Source: Riemerella anatipestifer
GTDB taxonomy: Bacteria > Bacteroidota > Bacteroidia > Flavobacteriales > Weeksellaceae
DNA: 61,260 nt
Direction: 5' to 3'
Assembly (NCBI RefSeq): GCF_009663465.1
Contig: NZ_QXHU01000006.1
Span: forward strand, 179,461-240,720
Of this stretch, positions 7,937 to 16,282 are shown piece by piece. The number at the start of each line of letters is the position of its first letter. The stretch's first letter is position 1. Made by a program: the position numbers and the translations under genes. The notes under the pieces are model-generated. The model searched no databases, was not told where the DNA came from, and saw only the letters and a list, made by a program, of their open reading frames with translations.

Positions 7937-9379
7937 ATGAGTTTATCACAAATAGAACCACAAATAATTTGGAAAAATTTCACTGCTCTTAATGCAGTCC
8001 CTAGACCTTCTAAAAAGGAAGAAAGGGTTATAAATTTCATCAAAAATTTTGGAGAAAACCTAGGCTTAGAAACTTCTGTGGATAAAACAGGAAATGTTAT
8101 TATTAGAAAACCAGCCACACAAGGTATGGAGAACAGACAACCTATTGTACTCCAATCTCACTTAGATATGGTTTGTCAAAAAAACAACGATGTTAATTTT
8201 GATTTTGACAACCAAGGAATTGAAATGTATGTAGATGGCGATTGGGTAAGAGCCAAAGGCACCACTCTAGGAGCGGATAATGGACTAGGCGTTGCAGCAA
8301 TGATGAGTATTCTAGAAAGTACTAATATTGCCCACCCTGCACTAGAAGCTCTATTTACAATAGATGAAGAAACAGGTATGACTGGAGCGTTTGGGCTAGA
8401 GCCTAACACTCTGAATGGAGAGATTCTCCTCAACCTAGATACAGAGGAAGACGACGAGATAGACATAGGCTGTGCTGGAGGGATAGATGTTACCGCTACT
8501 CAGAAATACGACACTCAAAAAGTAACAGAAAAAAGCTTTAGAATTACCGTAAAAGGTCTTAAAGGTGGACATTCTGGAATGGATATACATAAAGGTTTAG
8601 GTAACGCTAACAAGATTTTGGCAAGATTCTTAATGTTAGCCGTTGCTCACGAGCCTAGATTAGTAAGTATAGACGCAGGAAGCCTTAGAAATGCTATCCC
8701 AAGAGAAGGTAGCGTGTCTATTTTAGTTGCTAATAAAGAAGCATTTTCTACCGAATTTGAAACTTTAAAGTCTGAAATATTAGAAGAATTTGCTACACTA
8801 GAAAAAGACTTAAATATCAGTATAGAATCTTATGATATAGAAGGTAACGCTCTAAGCGTAGAAGATAGTACTAAAGTTATTTTAGCACTTAATGCTGCTC
8901 ACAATGGCGTTTACCGTATGTCTCCAGATGTAGAAGACTTGGTGGAGGCTTCTAATAATATCGCTAGAGTGGAACTCAAAGATGGAGCTTTACAAATCCT
9001 CAACCTTTCTCGCTCATCTGTGGAGTCTAGCAAGTTGGCAGTAGCCAACCAACTCCGAGCAAGTTTTGAACTGGCAGGAATGGAAGTGAAATTTAGTGGT
9101 TCATATCCTGGGTGGAAGCCAAAGCCAGGAGCTGAAATCATTAAAGTAATGGAAGAAATCTACCAAAGAGAATTTAATTCTAAACCTAATGTAGTGGCTT
9201 GCCACGCTGGACTTGAGTGCGGAATTATTGGTGCTAATTACCCTAAAATGGAAATGGTAAGCTTTGGACCAACCATCAAAGGGGCTCACTCTCCTGATGA
9301 AAGAGCGAGTATTTCTTCAACACAGAAGTTTTGGAAGTTTCTGAAAGAAATTTTAGCCAATATCCCAGAAAAGAAATAA
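7937..9379 (+). CDS. pepD: Aminoacyl-histidine dipeptidase (cytosol non-specific dipeptidase, M20 family)
   Basis: This 480-residue zinc metallopeptidase hydrolyses dipeptides including Xaa-His. Metal and catalytic motifs are visible: LQSHLDMVCQ near residue 74, GADNGLGVAAM near 112, the general-base pair DEETGMTGA near 145, the dimerisation lid with GGHSGMDI near 214, and the C-terminal CHAGLECGIIG near 424. A TAACTTTG -7 box at 7903-7910 precedes it, and a hairpin terminator follows at 9391-9412. It appears monocistronic. Confidence 0.93.
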   Translation: MSLSQIEPQIIWKNFTALNAVPRPSKKEERVINFIKNFGENLGLETSVDKTGNVIIRKPATQGMENRQPIVLQSHLDMVCQKNNDVNFDFDNQGIEMYVDGDWVRAKGTTLGADNGLGVAAMMSILESTNIAHPALEALFTIDEETGMTGAFGLEPNTLNGEILLNLDTEEDDEIDIGCAGGIDVTATQKYDTQKVTEKSFRITVKGLKGGHSGMDIHKGLGNANKILARFLMLAVAHEPRLVSIDAGSLRNAIPREGSVSILVANKEAFSTEFETLKSEILEEFATLEKDLNISIESYDIEGNALSVEDSTKVILALNAAHNGVYRMSPDVEDLVEASNNIARVELKDGALQILNLSRSSVESSKLAVANQLRASFELAGMEVKFSGSYPGWKPKPGAEIIKVMEEIYQREFNSKPNVVACHAGLECGIIGANYPKMEMVSFGPTIKGAHSPDERASISSTQKFWKFLKEILANIPEKK

Positions 9380-9386
9380 TCAAACT

Positions 9387-9420
9387 GAAAAAGCTCTCGA
9401 TGATTTGAGAGCTTTTTTAA
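9387..9420 (+). terminator. Intrinsic terminator of pepD
   Basis: The stem AAGCTCTC / GAGAGCTT with a short loop is followed by TTTTT. Confidence 0.8.
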
Positions 9421-9461
9421 ACTTTTCATTCAATCATAAGACCACCAAAGTCTTTTAAACA

Positions 9462-10388
9462 ATGAACACAAAAAAAGAAATTGTTGCTTTTTATAATGTG
9501 GAGAATTTTTTCCCACCACACACACCATATTTACCCCATTGGGATAATTACAAATATCACAATAAACTCCATAAAACTGCACACATTTTTGAGCTTATAA
9601 ATCAATACCACAAGACACTTCCTATGTTAGTGGGACTAGCCGAAATAGGAAACAAAACAGTGCTAGAAGACCTATTAGCTAAACCTGTTTTTGGTGGAAA
9701 CTATCACTACCTGCACTACGAATCTCCTGACGAAAGAGGCATAGATGTCGCTCTTCTTTATGACAAGAACAAAATCACAGTGAAGCACTCTGAACCCATC
9801 AGGTTTAAGTTTGAAATGAAAAACGAACAAGGAGAACTTTATGAAGACACCACCAGAGATGTACTACATTCTGTATTAGAATATAACGGAGAAACACTCC
9901 ATTGTTTTGTGATGCATTTGCCTTCCAAAAGAGAGCAAGACATCAACCTCCCTAAACGAAATGAGATTTTAGAAAAAATCAATACTTTGATAGAAAACAT
10001 CATCATCAAAGATAAAGAAGCAGTACTCGTATTAGGAGATTTTAATGAAAACCCTAACGAAGACAACCTCATTCAGTTTACTTACCACGAGGGGATTTTA
10101 GAACTATTACACAATCCGTTTTCGGCATTGTATTATTTAGGGGACTACTCCACTTATCACAAAAAAGAAGGATTGTTGTTTGACCAAATTATGTTTTCGA
10201 GAAACTTTTTCCAAACTGCCTTCGGGCTGACCTATAAAAAAGCGGAGGTATTTAGTCCAACCGAGATAAAAAACTGGGATAAAATGAAAAATAGACCTTT
10301 CAGAACCTACTCTGGGACGAGGTATTTGGGCGGTTATAGCGACCATTTCCCTGTATTAGTAGAATTTGAATCTTTAGCTAAAGAATAG
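9462..10388 (+). CDS. Endonuclease/exonuclease/phosphatase family protein
   Basis: This 308-residue protein has the Mg-dependent EEP fold: FYNVENFF near residue 10, GLAEIGNK near 60, VLGDFNENPNED near 190 and the terminal SDHFPVLVEF. There is no signal peptide, so it acts in the cytosol. Substrate cannot be decided between DNA, RNA and phosphodiesters. Bacteroidota genomes commonly carry such a gene near aroC, though the gap here (42 bp) with its own -7 box before aroC argues against a strict operon. Confidence 0.85.
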   Translation: MNTKKEIVAFYNVENFFPPHTPYLPHWDNYKYHNKLHKTAHIFELINQYHKTLPMLVGLAEIGNKTVLEDLLAKPVFGGNYHYLHYESPDERGIDVALLYDKNKITVKHSEPIRFKFEMKNEQGELYEDTTRDVLHSVLEYNGETLHCFVMHLPSKREQDINLPKRNEILEKINTLIENIIIKDKEAVLVLGDFNENPNEDNLIQFTYHEGILELLHNPFSALYYLGDYSTYHKKEGLLFDQIMFSRNFFQTAFGLTYKKAEVFSPTEIKNWDKMKNRPFRTYSGTRYLGGYSDHFPVLVEFESLAKE

Positions 10389-10418
10389 ACATCTTTTAAT
10401 TATAACCTCATAAAATAT

Positions 10419-10426
10419 TAACTTTG
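10419..10426 (+). promoter_or_regulatory. -7 box immediately before aroC
   Basis: TAACTTTG matches TAnnTTTG and ends 4 nt before the aroC ATG. A TTTT run at 10394-10397 is a weak -33 candidate. The arrangement predicts a near-leaderless mRNA. Confidence 0.4.
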
Positions 10427-10430
10427 CAAT

Positions 10431-11495
10431 ATGCATAATCAATTAGGTAATTTTCTTTCTTTGAATACCTTCGGAGAAAGTCACGGTTTAGCTTACGGAG
10501 GCATCATCACCAATTTCCCTGCGGGGATAGAAGTAGATTTAGACGCCGTACAGAAAGAATTAGACAGAAGAAAACCTGGACAGTCTGCCATTGTAACCCA
10601 AAGAAAGGAAAGCGACACGGTAAAATTTCTGTCTGGTATTTTTGAAGGCAAAACCACAGGCACTCCAATCGGTTTTATTATAGAAAATGAAAATCAAAAA
10701 AGTAAAGATTACGACCACTTAGCGGCAGCTTATCGTCCTAGCCACGCCGACTTTACTTACGACCAAAAATTCGGACATAGAGATCACCGTGGCGGAGGCA
10801 AATCCTCGGCTAGAGAAACCATCAATTGGGTAGCCGCTGGAGCTTTAGCAAAAAATATTCTCCCTAAAGAGGTGGAAATACACGCCTATGTGTCTTCTGT
10901 AGGAAATATCTTTTGCGAAAAACCTTACCAAAATTTGGATTTTTCTAAAACAGAAAGCAACGAAATCCGTTGTCCAGACGAGAATGTCGCAAAGAAAATG
11001 ATTAACCGAATTAAAGAGATTAAAAAAGAAGGCAACACCATAGGAGGCACCATTACTTGCGTGATTAAAAATCTACCTGTAGGCATAGGCGAACCTGTGT
11101 TTGGCAAACTTCAGGCAGAACTTGCTAAGGCGATGCTCAACATCAATGCAGCTAAAGGCTTCGAGTACGGCAGTGGGTTTTGCGGAGCTGCTATGACGGG
11201 TAAAGAACACAACGATTTATTCAATACTGATTTTTCTACCAAAACCAATCTATCAGGTGGCATACAAGGCGGTATTTCCAACGGAATGGATATTTATTTC
11301 CGTGTGGCTTTTAAGCCTGTGGCAACCATTTTAAGACCGCAAGAAAGCGTGGATAAACTAGGCCATAAAGTAACGGTGGAAGGCAAAGGCAGACACGACC
11401 CTTGCGTGCTTCCTCGTGCAGTACCAGTGGTAGAAAACCTCACGGCTTTTGTACTTGCTGACTTATTTTTAATCAACCAAATAAGAAGACGGTAG
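10431..11495 (+). CDS. aroC: Chorismate synthase
   Basis: This 354-residue FMN-dependent enzyme makes chorismate from EPSP, the last shikimate step. Signatures include TFGESHG near residue 13, RRKPGQSA near 46, [10 protein letters not shown] near 101, [16 protein letters not shown] near 114, [10 protein letters not shown] and the C-terminal [14 protein letters not shown]. Length matches the family. It is followed after 2 bp by the thioredoxin-like gene at 11498, suggesting co-transcription of three genes to 12639. Confidence 0.97.
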   Translation: MHNQLGNFLSLNTFGESHGLAYGGIITNFPAGIEVDLDAVQKELDRRKPGQSAIVTQRKESDTVKFLSGIFEGKTTGTPIGFIIENENQKSKDYDHLAAAYRPSHADFTYDQKFGHRDHRGGGKSSARETINWVAAGALAKNILPKEVEIHAYVSSVGNIFCEKPYQNLDFSKTESNEIRCPDENVAKKMINRIKEIKKEGNTIGGTITCVIKNLPVGIGEPVFGKLQAELAKAMLNINAAKGFEYGSGFCGAAMTGKEHNDLFNTDFSTKTNLSGGIQGGISNGMDIYFRVAFKPVATILRPQESVDKLGHKVTVEGKGRHDPCVLPRAVPVVENLTAFVLADLFLINQIRRR

Positions 11496-11497
11496 TT

Positions 11498-12061
11498 ATG
11501 AAAAACTATTGGGACAAAGCCGTTTCTTTTGAGGCTTATTTAGAAGAAACTCACCACAGAATAGACCACCCCAAAACAGAAGAAGAGGCAGAGAAAAAGC
11601 CTTACTACGAACTGGGACTCCAAAGAATGAACCGTATGCTAAAGGTATTCAAACCTACGGATGAGGATTTCAAAACTTTGGAAGCTAAGAAATTCAATGG
11701 TAAAATACTCATTATTTCGGAGCCTTGGTGTGGAGATGCCAGTCAGCTTGTGCCTGTATTGGCTCGTTTCTTTGAAGGCAGAAATGATGTAAGACTATTT
11801 TATAGAGATTCTGACACTTCCCTTATCAGCCAATTTTTAACCAATGGAAGCAAGTCTATCCCGAAAGTCTTAATCTTAGATGAAACCTTTAATGTAATTA
11901 AAACTTGGGGACCTCGCCCTAAATATGGTGTAGAGCTATTTGAAAAGTTTAAAGCCTCTCCTGAAACTTATTCTAAAGAGCAATTTTACAACGATTTGCA
12001 AGTCTATTACGCCAAAAACAAAGGTAAAGATACCCTAAACGAAATTTTAGAACTGCTATAA
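11498..12061 (+). CDS. Thioredoxin family protein, monothiol active site
   Basis: This 187-residue protein has a thioredoxin-like fold from about residue 65 onward. The active-site region is SEPWCGDASQLVP: the first cysteine is kept but the second position is serine. The cis-proline region is KSIPKVLILDE. There is no signal peptide. With one cysteine it cannot act as a classical disulfide reductase, so a glutaredoxin-like or binding role is possible. It abuts aroC (2-bp gap) and precedes a TlpA-type protein by 20 bp. Confidence 0.85.
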   Translation: MKNYWDKAVSFEAYLEETHHRIDHPKTEEEAEKKPYYELGLQRMNRMLKVFKPTDEDFKTLEAKKFNGKILIISEPWCGDASQLVPVLARFFEGRNDVRLFYRDSDTSLISQFLTNGSKSIPKVLILDETFNVIKTWGPRPKYGVELFEKFKASPETYSKEQFYNDLQVYYAKNKGKDTLNEILELL

Positions 12062-12081
12062 TTTAATTAAATATACCTGCT

Positions 12082-12639
12082 ATGAATTTTCTAAAAAAGA
12101 ATTTCATTTTCTTACTACTTACCGCCTTGCTATTGTCGGTATTTTTATTTCCTAAATTCGGAGATTTTGTGAGGAGTCAGCTTCTTATGAAGCCAGCCAT
12201 AGAGAAGCTAGACAATGCTTTACTCATTACCGATGAAGAGTTTGACATTAGTCTAAAAGGTGTGAATGTACCCGATACCAATCTAAAAAACTTTAAAGGT
12301 AAAACGCTGTTTCTTAACTTTTGGGGGAGCTGGTGCCCACCTTGCCGTGCAGAATGGGGTTCTATCCAAAAACTCTACGATAAACAAAACGACAAAATGA
12401 GTTTTGTACTTATCGCTATGCAAGACGATGAGGAAAAAGTGAAGAAATTTCTAGCAGATAACCACTATACCGCTCCTGTCTATATTGCCCAAAGCCCTAT
12501 TTTGGACAAGCTACTGCCCAAATCCTTCCCTACCACTTTTATTATAGACAAAACGGGGAGAATTGTAGAAAAGGACGATACCGCCAATGATTGGAATTCT
12601 GCCATTGTACACCAACTGGTAGAAACAATAGCCAAATAA
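12082..12639 (+). CDS. Membrane-anchored TlpA-type thioredoxin
   Basis: This 185-residue protein has an N-terminal hydrophobic segment (residues 9-24) and a periplasmic thioredoxin domain. The active site is WGSWCPPCRAEW, a complete CxxC, and the cis-proline loop is KSFPTTFIIDK. It belongs to the TlpA/ResA group that reduces periplasmic disulfides or serves cytochrome c maturation. It is the third gene in the aroC run. A second TlpA-type protein lies at 38644-39327. Confidence 0.9.
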   Translation: MNFLKKNFIFLLLTALLLSVFLFPKFGDFVRSQLLMKPAIEKLDNALLITDEEFDISLKGVNVPDTNLKNFKGKTLFLNFWGSWCPPCRAEWGSIQKLYDKQNDKMSFVLIAMQDDEEKVKKFLADNHYTAPVYIAQSPILDKLLPKSFPTTFIIDKTGRIVEKDDTANDWNSAIVHQLVETIAK

Positions 12640-12694
12640 TATTTTGGAACGGATTTTGAGTACTCTGTTCCCGAATTATTTAATCATATAAAAA

Positions 12695-13021
12695 ATGAAA
12701 TCTAGATTAAAGTTTTTGGGATTGGCTTTGTTTCAGCATAAGGGGCTTTTAAGAAGAATGCCCGAACTTTTACGAATGATAAAAGCCATCATTAGCAAGC
12801 AATATAAACCTTCGGTTAAGAATGTTTTACTTCCCGCCATAGCCTTAGTTTATATTATTTCGCCTATAGACATTTTACCAGATTTTATACCTGCTATTGG
12901 TGTTGTGGACGACATGGGTATTTTGGCATTGGTGCTTCCGCTCCTAATGAAAGAGCTCAACCAATTCTCCGAATGGGAGGCAAATAAAAAAATGATAAAA
13001 ACAATAGTTATAGAAAACTAG
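12695..13021 (+). CDS. YkvA family protein (DUF1232)
   Basis: This 108-residue protein contains the DUF1232 core ALVYIISPIDILPDFIPAIG around residues 50-69, with one or two membrane-associated hydrophobic helices. Function of the family is unknown. A hairpin terminator follows at 13047-13078, and the convergent immunity-like gene begins its 3' end at 13102. Confidence 0.85.
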   Translation: MKSRLKFLGLALFQHKGLLRRMPELLRMIKAIISKQYKPSVKNVLLPAIALVYIISPIDILPDFIPAIGVVDDMGILALVLPLLMKELNQFSEWEANKKMIKTIVIEN

Positions 13022-13046
13022 AAACTACACATATTTATAAAACGTA

Positions 13047-13078
13047 AAAGGTGAAAGCTAACGCTTCACCTTTTTTAA
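13047..13078. terminator. Intrinsic terminator between convergent genes
   Basis: AAAAGGTGAA pairs with TTCACCTTTT around a short loop, with T-run after it and A-rich sequence before it. It separates the DUF1232 gene from the opposite-strand immunity-like gene. Confidence 0.75.
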
Positions 13079-13101
13079 TTTTAAAAACGAATTCCAAATT
13101 T

Positions 13102-13404
13102 TTAGTGTTTTTTCTTTGGGATGAATCTTTCATAAAAATCCCCACTTCCCTTCGCATCAAGTCTGCCAACTATAACATTGGTAGAGCTTTTAGATAAATC
13201 TACATTTGGTATAAGACGATAATGCTCCCGAGCTCCGACAGGTAGAGATACATCATCTATCTCACTTTGATTTAGTTCAGCAAGTTGTAGAAGAACTTTG
13301 GCGAACGACTTTAATCCTTTTGAAGTTCCATGAATTAAAACTTCATTAGCCTCTTTATCAATAAATATATCTAGTTCTCCTTGTATTTGAGTTTGTTTTT
13401 CCAT
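13102..13404 (-). CDS. Small immunity-like protein (possible Imm32 family)
   Basis: This 100-residue soluble protein has no signal peptide. The pattern IHGTSKGLKSFAKVLLQLAE, then LIPNVDLSKSSTNVIVGRLD and a terminal basic KKKH, resembles what I recall of the Imm32 immunity family of polymorphic toxin systems, but I cannot confirm it. It sits 36 bp downstream of another unrecognised acidic protein gene, and no toxin gene is visible nearby. The alternative is a housekeeping protein of unknown role. Confidence 0.5.
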   Translation of the reverse strand: MEKQTQIQGELDIFIDKEANEVLIHGTSKGLKSFAKVLLQLAELNQSEIDDVSLPVGAREHYRLIPNVDLSKSSTNVIVGRLDAKGSGDFYERFIPKKKH

Positions 13405-13440
13405 TAGGATTTAACTATTTGTATTCTGTTAGTTTAAATC

Positions 13441-13974
13441 TTACCTCCATTCTTCTCTCAATTTTTGCCACTCTCTCCAAAACGCTAAATATCCTTTTTT
13501 CTCCAAATCATCAGCTGGGATTATCTTTGGTAAACTTGATTTATAAAAATCTTCAACTTTATCTGCAAAGTTCAAAACTAGTTCTTTATACCTTTCTCTT
13601 TCAACTACAGCTTCTTCGCCATTATCTGTAATATGTTTAACTTTACCATCATCAGTGTGAATGATAGTCCAATCAATCCCATTTGGACATCCTACAATTA
13701 AAACTCTATCATTCTCCGTATCAGCTACAAAAAAATGACCACAACAAGGAAGCAACTGACTCTCAAAATCTTCTTTTTTATAATTATTTTTAAGGGTTCT
13801 CAACAGATATAATGCTGTGGAGCTAACAGCCACTTCCAAATCATCTTTATTTGCAACCACTTCATTTCCTATTTTCACGAAGACATATCCATGAGCACAA
13901 AGGTCTGTTGGGTCGTCGGTATTGTTTATCCAATGAAGACCTGATAACTCTAGTTCAAAATTACTATTTGACAT
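13441..13974 (-). CDS. Hypothetical acidic cytosolic protein (possible immunity protein)
   Basis: I do not recognise this gene. I chose the ATG at 13974 (MSNSNFELEL, 177 residues) because the longer frame to 14019 adds a basic stretch and overlaps lipA by 23 bp; that longer start is possible. The protein is acidic, without a signal peptide or membrane segment. It has a CCGHFFVADTENDRVLIVGC stretch near residue 87 and a Trp-rich C terminus FWREWQKLREEW. It lies between lipA and a small immunity-like gene on the same strand, which suggests an immunity or accessory cargo, but this is guesswork. Confidence 0.6.
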   Translation of the reverse strand: MSNSNFELELSGLHWINNTDDPTDLCAHGYVFVKIGNEVVANKDDLEVAVSSTALYLLRTLKNNYKKEDFESQLLPCCGHFFVADTENDRVLIVGCPNGIDWTIIHTDDGKVKHITDNGEEAVVERERYKELVLNFADKVEDFYKSSLPKIIPADDLEKKGYLAFWREWQKLREEWR

Positions 13975-13996
13975 TTCCTTTGGAACGATATAAACC

Positions 13997-14869
13997 TTAA
14001 TGGATGTGCTTTTCCGCATGGTAAGAACTTCTCACAAGTGGAGAACTCTCCACATGGCGAAATCCTAGGCTCTTTGCAAACGCTCCATATTCATCAAACT
14101 CTTCTGGTGTGATAAATCTTTTTACAGGCAAATGTTTTTTTGTAGGTTGTAAATATTGCCCAAGCGTAATTACATCTACATTGGCATTTCTAATATCCTC
14201 AATAGTTTGGAACACCTCATCTTTCTCTTCCCCTAAACCTAGCATTATTCCTGTTTTGGTACGGCGTTGCCCTGCTTCTTTTAAATATCTTAAAACCTCT
14301 AGACTTCTTTCGTATTTAGCTTGTATTCTCACTTCTCTGGTAAGTCTTTTTACCGTTTCCATATTGTGAGAAACCACTTCTGGAGCTACCTCTACGATAC
14401 GATCTATATGTTTTGTAATCCCTTGAAAGTCGGGAATAAGAGTTTCCATAGTGGTAGTTGGCGAAATTCTGCGAACGGCATTTACTGTTTCAGCCCATAG
14501 GATAGAGCCCATATCCTTCAAATCATCTCTATCTACGGAGGTAAGTACAGCGTGTTTTATTTTCATAAGTTTTATAGAACGAGCTACCTTCTCTGGTTCG
14601 TCCCAGTTAACATCTAAAGGCTTCCCTGTTTTAACTCCACAAAAACCACAACTTCTAGTACAAATATTTCCTAAAATCATAAAAGTGGCGGTACCTTCTC
14701 CCCAACATTCGCCCATATTAGGACAAGAACCACTCTGGCAAATAGTATTGAGTTTATATTTGTCTACAAGAGTTCTCAACTCACGGTAGTTTTTACCAGT
14801 GGGTAGCTTTACTCTTATCCATTTTGGTTTTTGCGTTACAGTATTGTTTTCTTGTATATTATTTTCCAT
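13997..14869 (-). CDS. lipA: Lipoyl synthase
   Basis: This 290-residue radical SAM enzyme inserts two sulfurs into octanoyl groups on E2 and H proteins. The auxiliary cluster motif [12 protein letters not shown] is near residues 44-55 and the SAM cluster motif CTRSCGFC near 71-78. The C terminus has [11 protein letters not shown], whose serine ligates the auxiliary cluster. Its start overlaps the 3' end of the sigma factor gene by 11 bp, so translation may be coupled. Lipoamide dehydrogenase, which uses the cofactor, is at 26087-27472. Confidence 0.96.
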   Translation of the reverse strand: MENNIQENNTVTQKPKWIRVKLPTGKNYRELRTLVDKYKLNTICQSGSCPNMGECWGEGTATFMILGNICTRSCGFCGVKTGKPLDVNWDEPEKVARSIKLMKIKHAVLTSVDRDDLKDMGSILWAETVNAVRRISPTTTMETLIPDFQGITKHIDRIVEVAPEVVSHNMETVKRLTREVRIQAKYERSLEVLRYLKEAGQRRTKTGIMLGLGEEKDEVFQTIEDIRNANVDVITLGQYLQPTKKHLPVKRFITPEEFDEYGAFAKSLGFRHVESSPLVRSSYHAEKHIH

Positions 14870-15416
14870 TGATGTTATTTTTGAGTAATTCCTTTAGTAC
14901 TTTTTTAGCTCTCATTATTCTTACTTTGGCATTAGAAACCGAAATATTCAGTATATCCGAAATTTCTTTAATACTCTTTTCTTCAAAAAACCTCAGATTG
15001 ATAATTTCTTGATAATTAGCCTCTAAAGTTTCTATAGCTTTAACAATTTCTTTATCTTCTTCTTCTGAAATCATCAATTCTTCGGGAGATTTAGCCAAGG
15101 TATTTCTAAACTCTTCCATATATTCTATTGGTGTTTCACTGTCTCTACTTTTTTTTCTCCAATAATCTATTATAGTATTTTGTGCTATGGTAAGTACCCA
15201 AGTTTTGAATTGAAAATTAGGATCGTAAAGCTCTATTTTTGACAATACTTTAGAGAATACATTTACTGTAATTTCGTCGGCTTCGGTTTCATTCTTCACT
15301 TTTTTCATCACAAAGGAGAACACATTTACCCAAAACTTATTGATAAGCCTTGTTTGGGATTTTTGATCCTTATTTTTTGCTTTTTCGATAAGAACTAATA
15401 AAGCCTCTTCTTCCAC
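14859..15416 (-). CDS. ECF-type RNA polymerase sigma factor
   Basis: The protein has sigma region 2 ([14 protein letters not shown], then [22 protein letters not shown]) and region 4 ([27 protein letters not shown]), the standard ECF layout. I prefer the GTG at 15416 (185 residues). The frame is open to 15458, but those extra codons are hydrophobic and a TATATTTG -7 box lies within them at 15435-15442. There is no anti-sigma gene next to it. It is first in a run with lipA and two small genes. Confidence 0.88.
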   Translation of the reverse strand: MEEEALLVLIEKAKNKDQKSQTRLINKFWVNVFSFVMKKVKNETEADEITVNVFSKVLSKIELYDPNFQFKTWVLTIAQNTIIDYWRKKSRDSETPIEYMEEFRNTLAKSPEELMISEEEDKEIVKAIETLEANYQEIINLRFFEEKSIKEISDILNISVSNAKVRIMRAKKVLKELLKNNINGK

Positions 15417-15434
15417 AGTACTGAAAATATCGTA

Positions 15435-15442
15435 CAAATATA
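15435..15442 (-). promoter_or_regulatory. -7 box of the sigma factor-lipA operon
   Basis: On the minus strand TATATTTG matches TAnnTTTG exactly; a TTTT lies 19 nt upstream in place of TTTG. It implies transcription starting near 15428, inside the longest reading frame, and supports the GTG start at 15416. Confidence 0.5.
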
Positions 15443-15529
15443 AAGAACAAATAGCCAATAAAAAATAAACTTCTAAGTTTTGCCGAAATTAAAGAGATTT
15501 TTATAGTTTCCAAAAAGTTTTAATTATAT

Positions 15530-15560
15530 AAACAAAAAAGTTCAAACGATTTGTTTGAAC
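15530..15560 (-). terminator. Intrinsic terminator of the CAU tRNA
   Basis: GTTCAAAC (15540-15547) pairs with GTTTGAAC (15553-15560) and on the minus strand is followed by TTTTTTG. It lies just downstream of the tRNA 3' end. Confidence 0.75.
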
Positions 15561-15571
15561 TTTCAAAGTCG

Positions 15572-15645
15572 TGGTCCCACCTGGGCTCGAACCAGGGACC
15601 ACCTGATTATGAGTCAGGTGCTCTAACCAACTGAGCTATAGGACC
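15572..15645 (-). tRNA. tRNA with CAU anticodon (tRNA-Ile2 or elongator tRNA-Met)
   Basis: A complete cloverleaf can be drawn on the minus strand: acceptor GGTCCTA / TGGGACC, D arm GCTC/GAGC, anticodon stem CCTGA/TCAGG with loop CTCATAA, T arm CCTGG/CCAGG, discriminator A73. CCA is not encoded. The acceptor has C4-G69 and C5-G68, which are recognition pairs for the lysidine synthetase TilS in E. coli, so it may be the AUA-reading tRNA-Ile2 rather than Met. The anticodon loop alone does not decide. Confidence 0.9.
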
Positions 15646-15895
15646 TATAAAATTCAGTGGTTGAATTTTGTGTTTGCAAAAATACGCTTTTTTATTTAAT
15701 CTCCAAATTTTTTATTACTTTATTTAAGTGTTTTTACTGAAAATCTGCAAGTATAGTAAGTAATAGATATATAATTGTTTTATTATCAGTTTTTTATTTA
15801 ATGCTATGGTTAAAATAAAAAATTATATACTAAACAACTCTTTTGTTATTATAGGTTCGCTTTGGCAATTTTCTGTATATTTAAAACAAATGTAC

Positions 15896-15903
15896 TAACT
15901 TTG
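15896..15903 (+). promoter_or_regulatory. -7 box of rbfA
   Basis: TAACTTTG matches TAnnTTTG and ends 8 nt before the rbfA ATG. The 15646-15895 gap upstream is AT-rich with no gene that I can support. Confidence 0.45.
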
Positions 15904-15911
15904 CACTAGTT

Positions 15912-16271
15912 ATGGAAAGTAATAGACAAAGAAAGATAGCTCAAATTATACAGGAAGATTTTTCCGAGCTTTTTAGAAAACAAGCGGCTGATAGTAAAGC
16001 ACAATTTTTAATATCTGTTTCTGATGTAAAGGTAACAGCTGATTTAGGAATTGCTAAGATTTATCTAAGCATTTTTCCTCAGAATTATCGCGAAGCAATA
16101 ATGAAAGAAATAGAGGCGAATAAATCTCAATATCGTCATTTTATAGGCAATAAAATGGCAAAGCAGGTTCGTGTAATTCCTCAGTTAAGCTTTTATTTAG
16201 ACACTAGTTTAGACGAAGTAGAAAGAATAGAAAAAGAACTAAAAGGAGAAGGAGATAACCCTATACTCTAA
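15912..16271 (+). CDS. rbfA: Ribosome-binding factor A
   Basis: This 119-residue KH-like protein binds the 30S subunit during 16S rRNA 5'-end maturation. It opens with the family pattern SNRQRKIAQIIQEDFSELF, then ISVSDVKVTADLGIAKIYLS, and ends with the VRVIPQLSFYLDTSLDEVERIE motif. Length is normal. The next gene, an FtsX-like permease, starts 11 bp later, and this pairing is common in Bacteroidota. Confidence 0.95.
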   Translation: MESNRQRKIAQIIQEDFSELFRKQAADSKAQFLISVSDVKVTADLGIAKIYLSIFPQNYREAIMKEIEANKSQYRHFIGNKMAKQVRVIPQLSFYLDTSLDEVERIEKELKGEGDNPIL

Positions 16272-16282
16272 AAAGTAAAACA

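Noticed and set aside
15786-15896. Short frame of about 30 codons before rbfA
   Set aside because: It overlaps the predicted rbfA promoter and has no conserved features.
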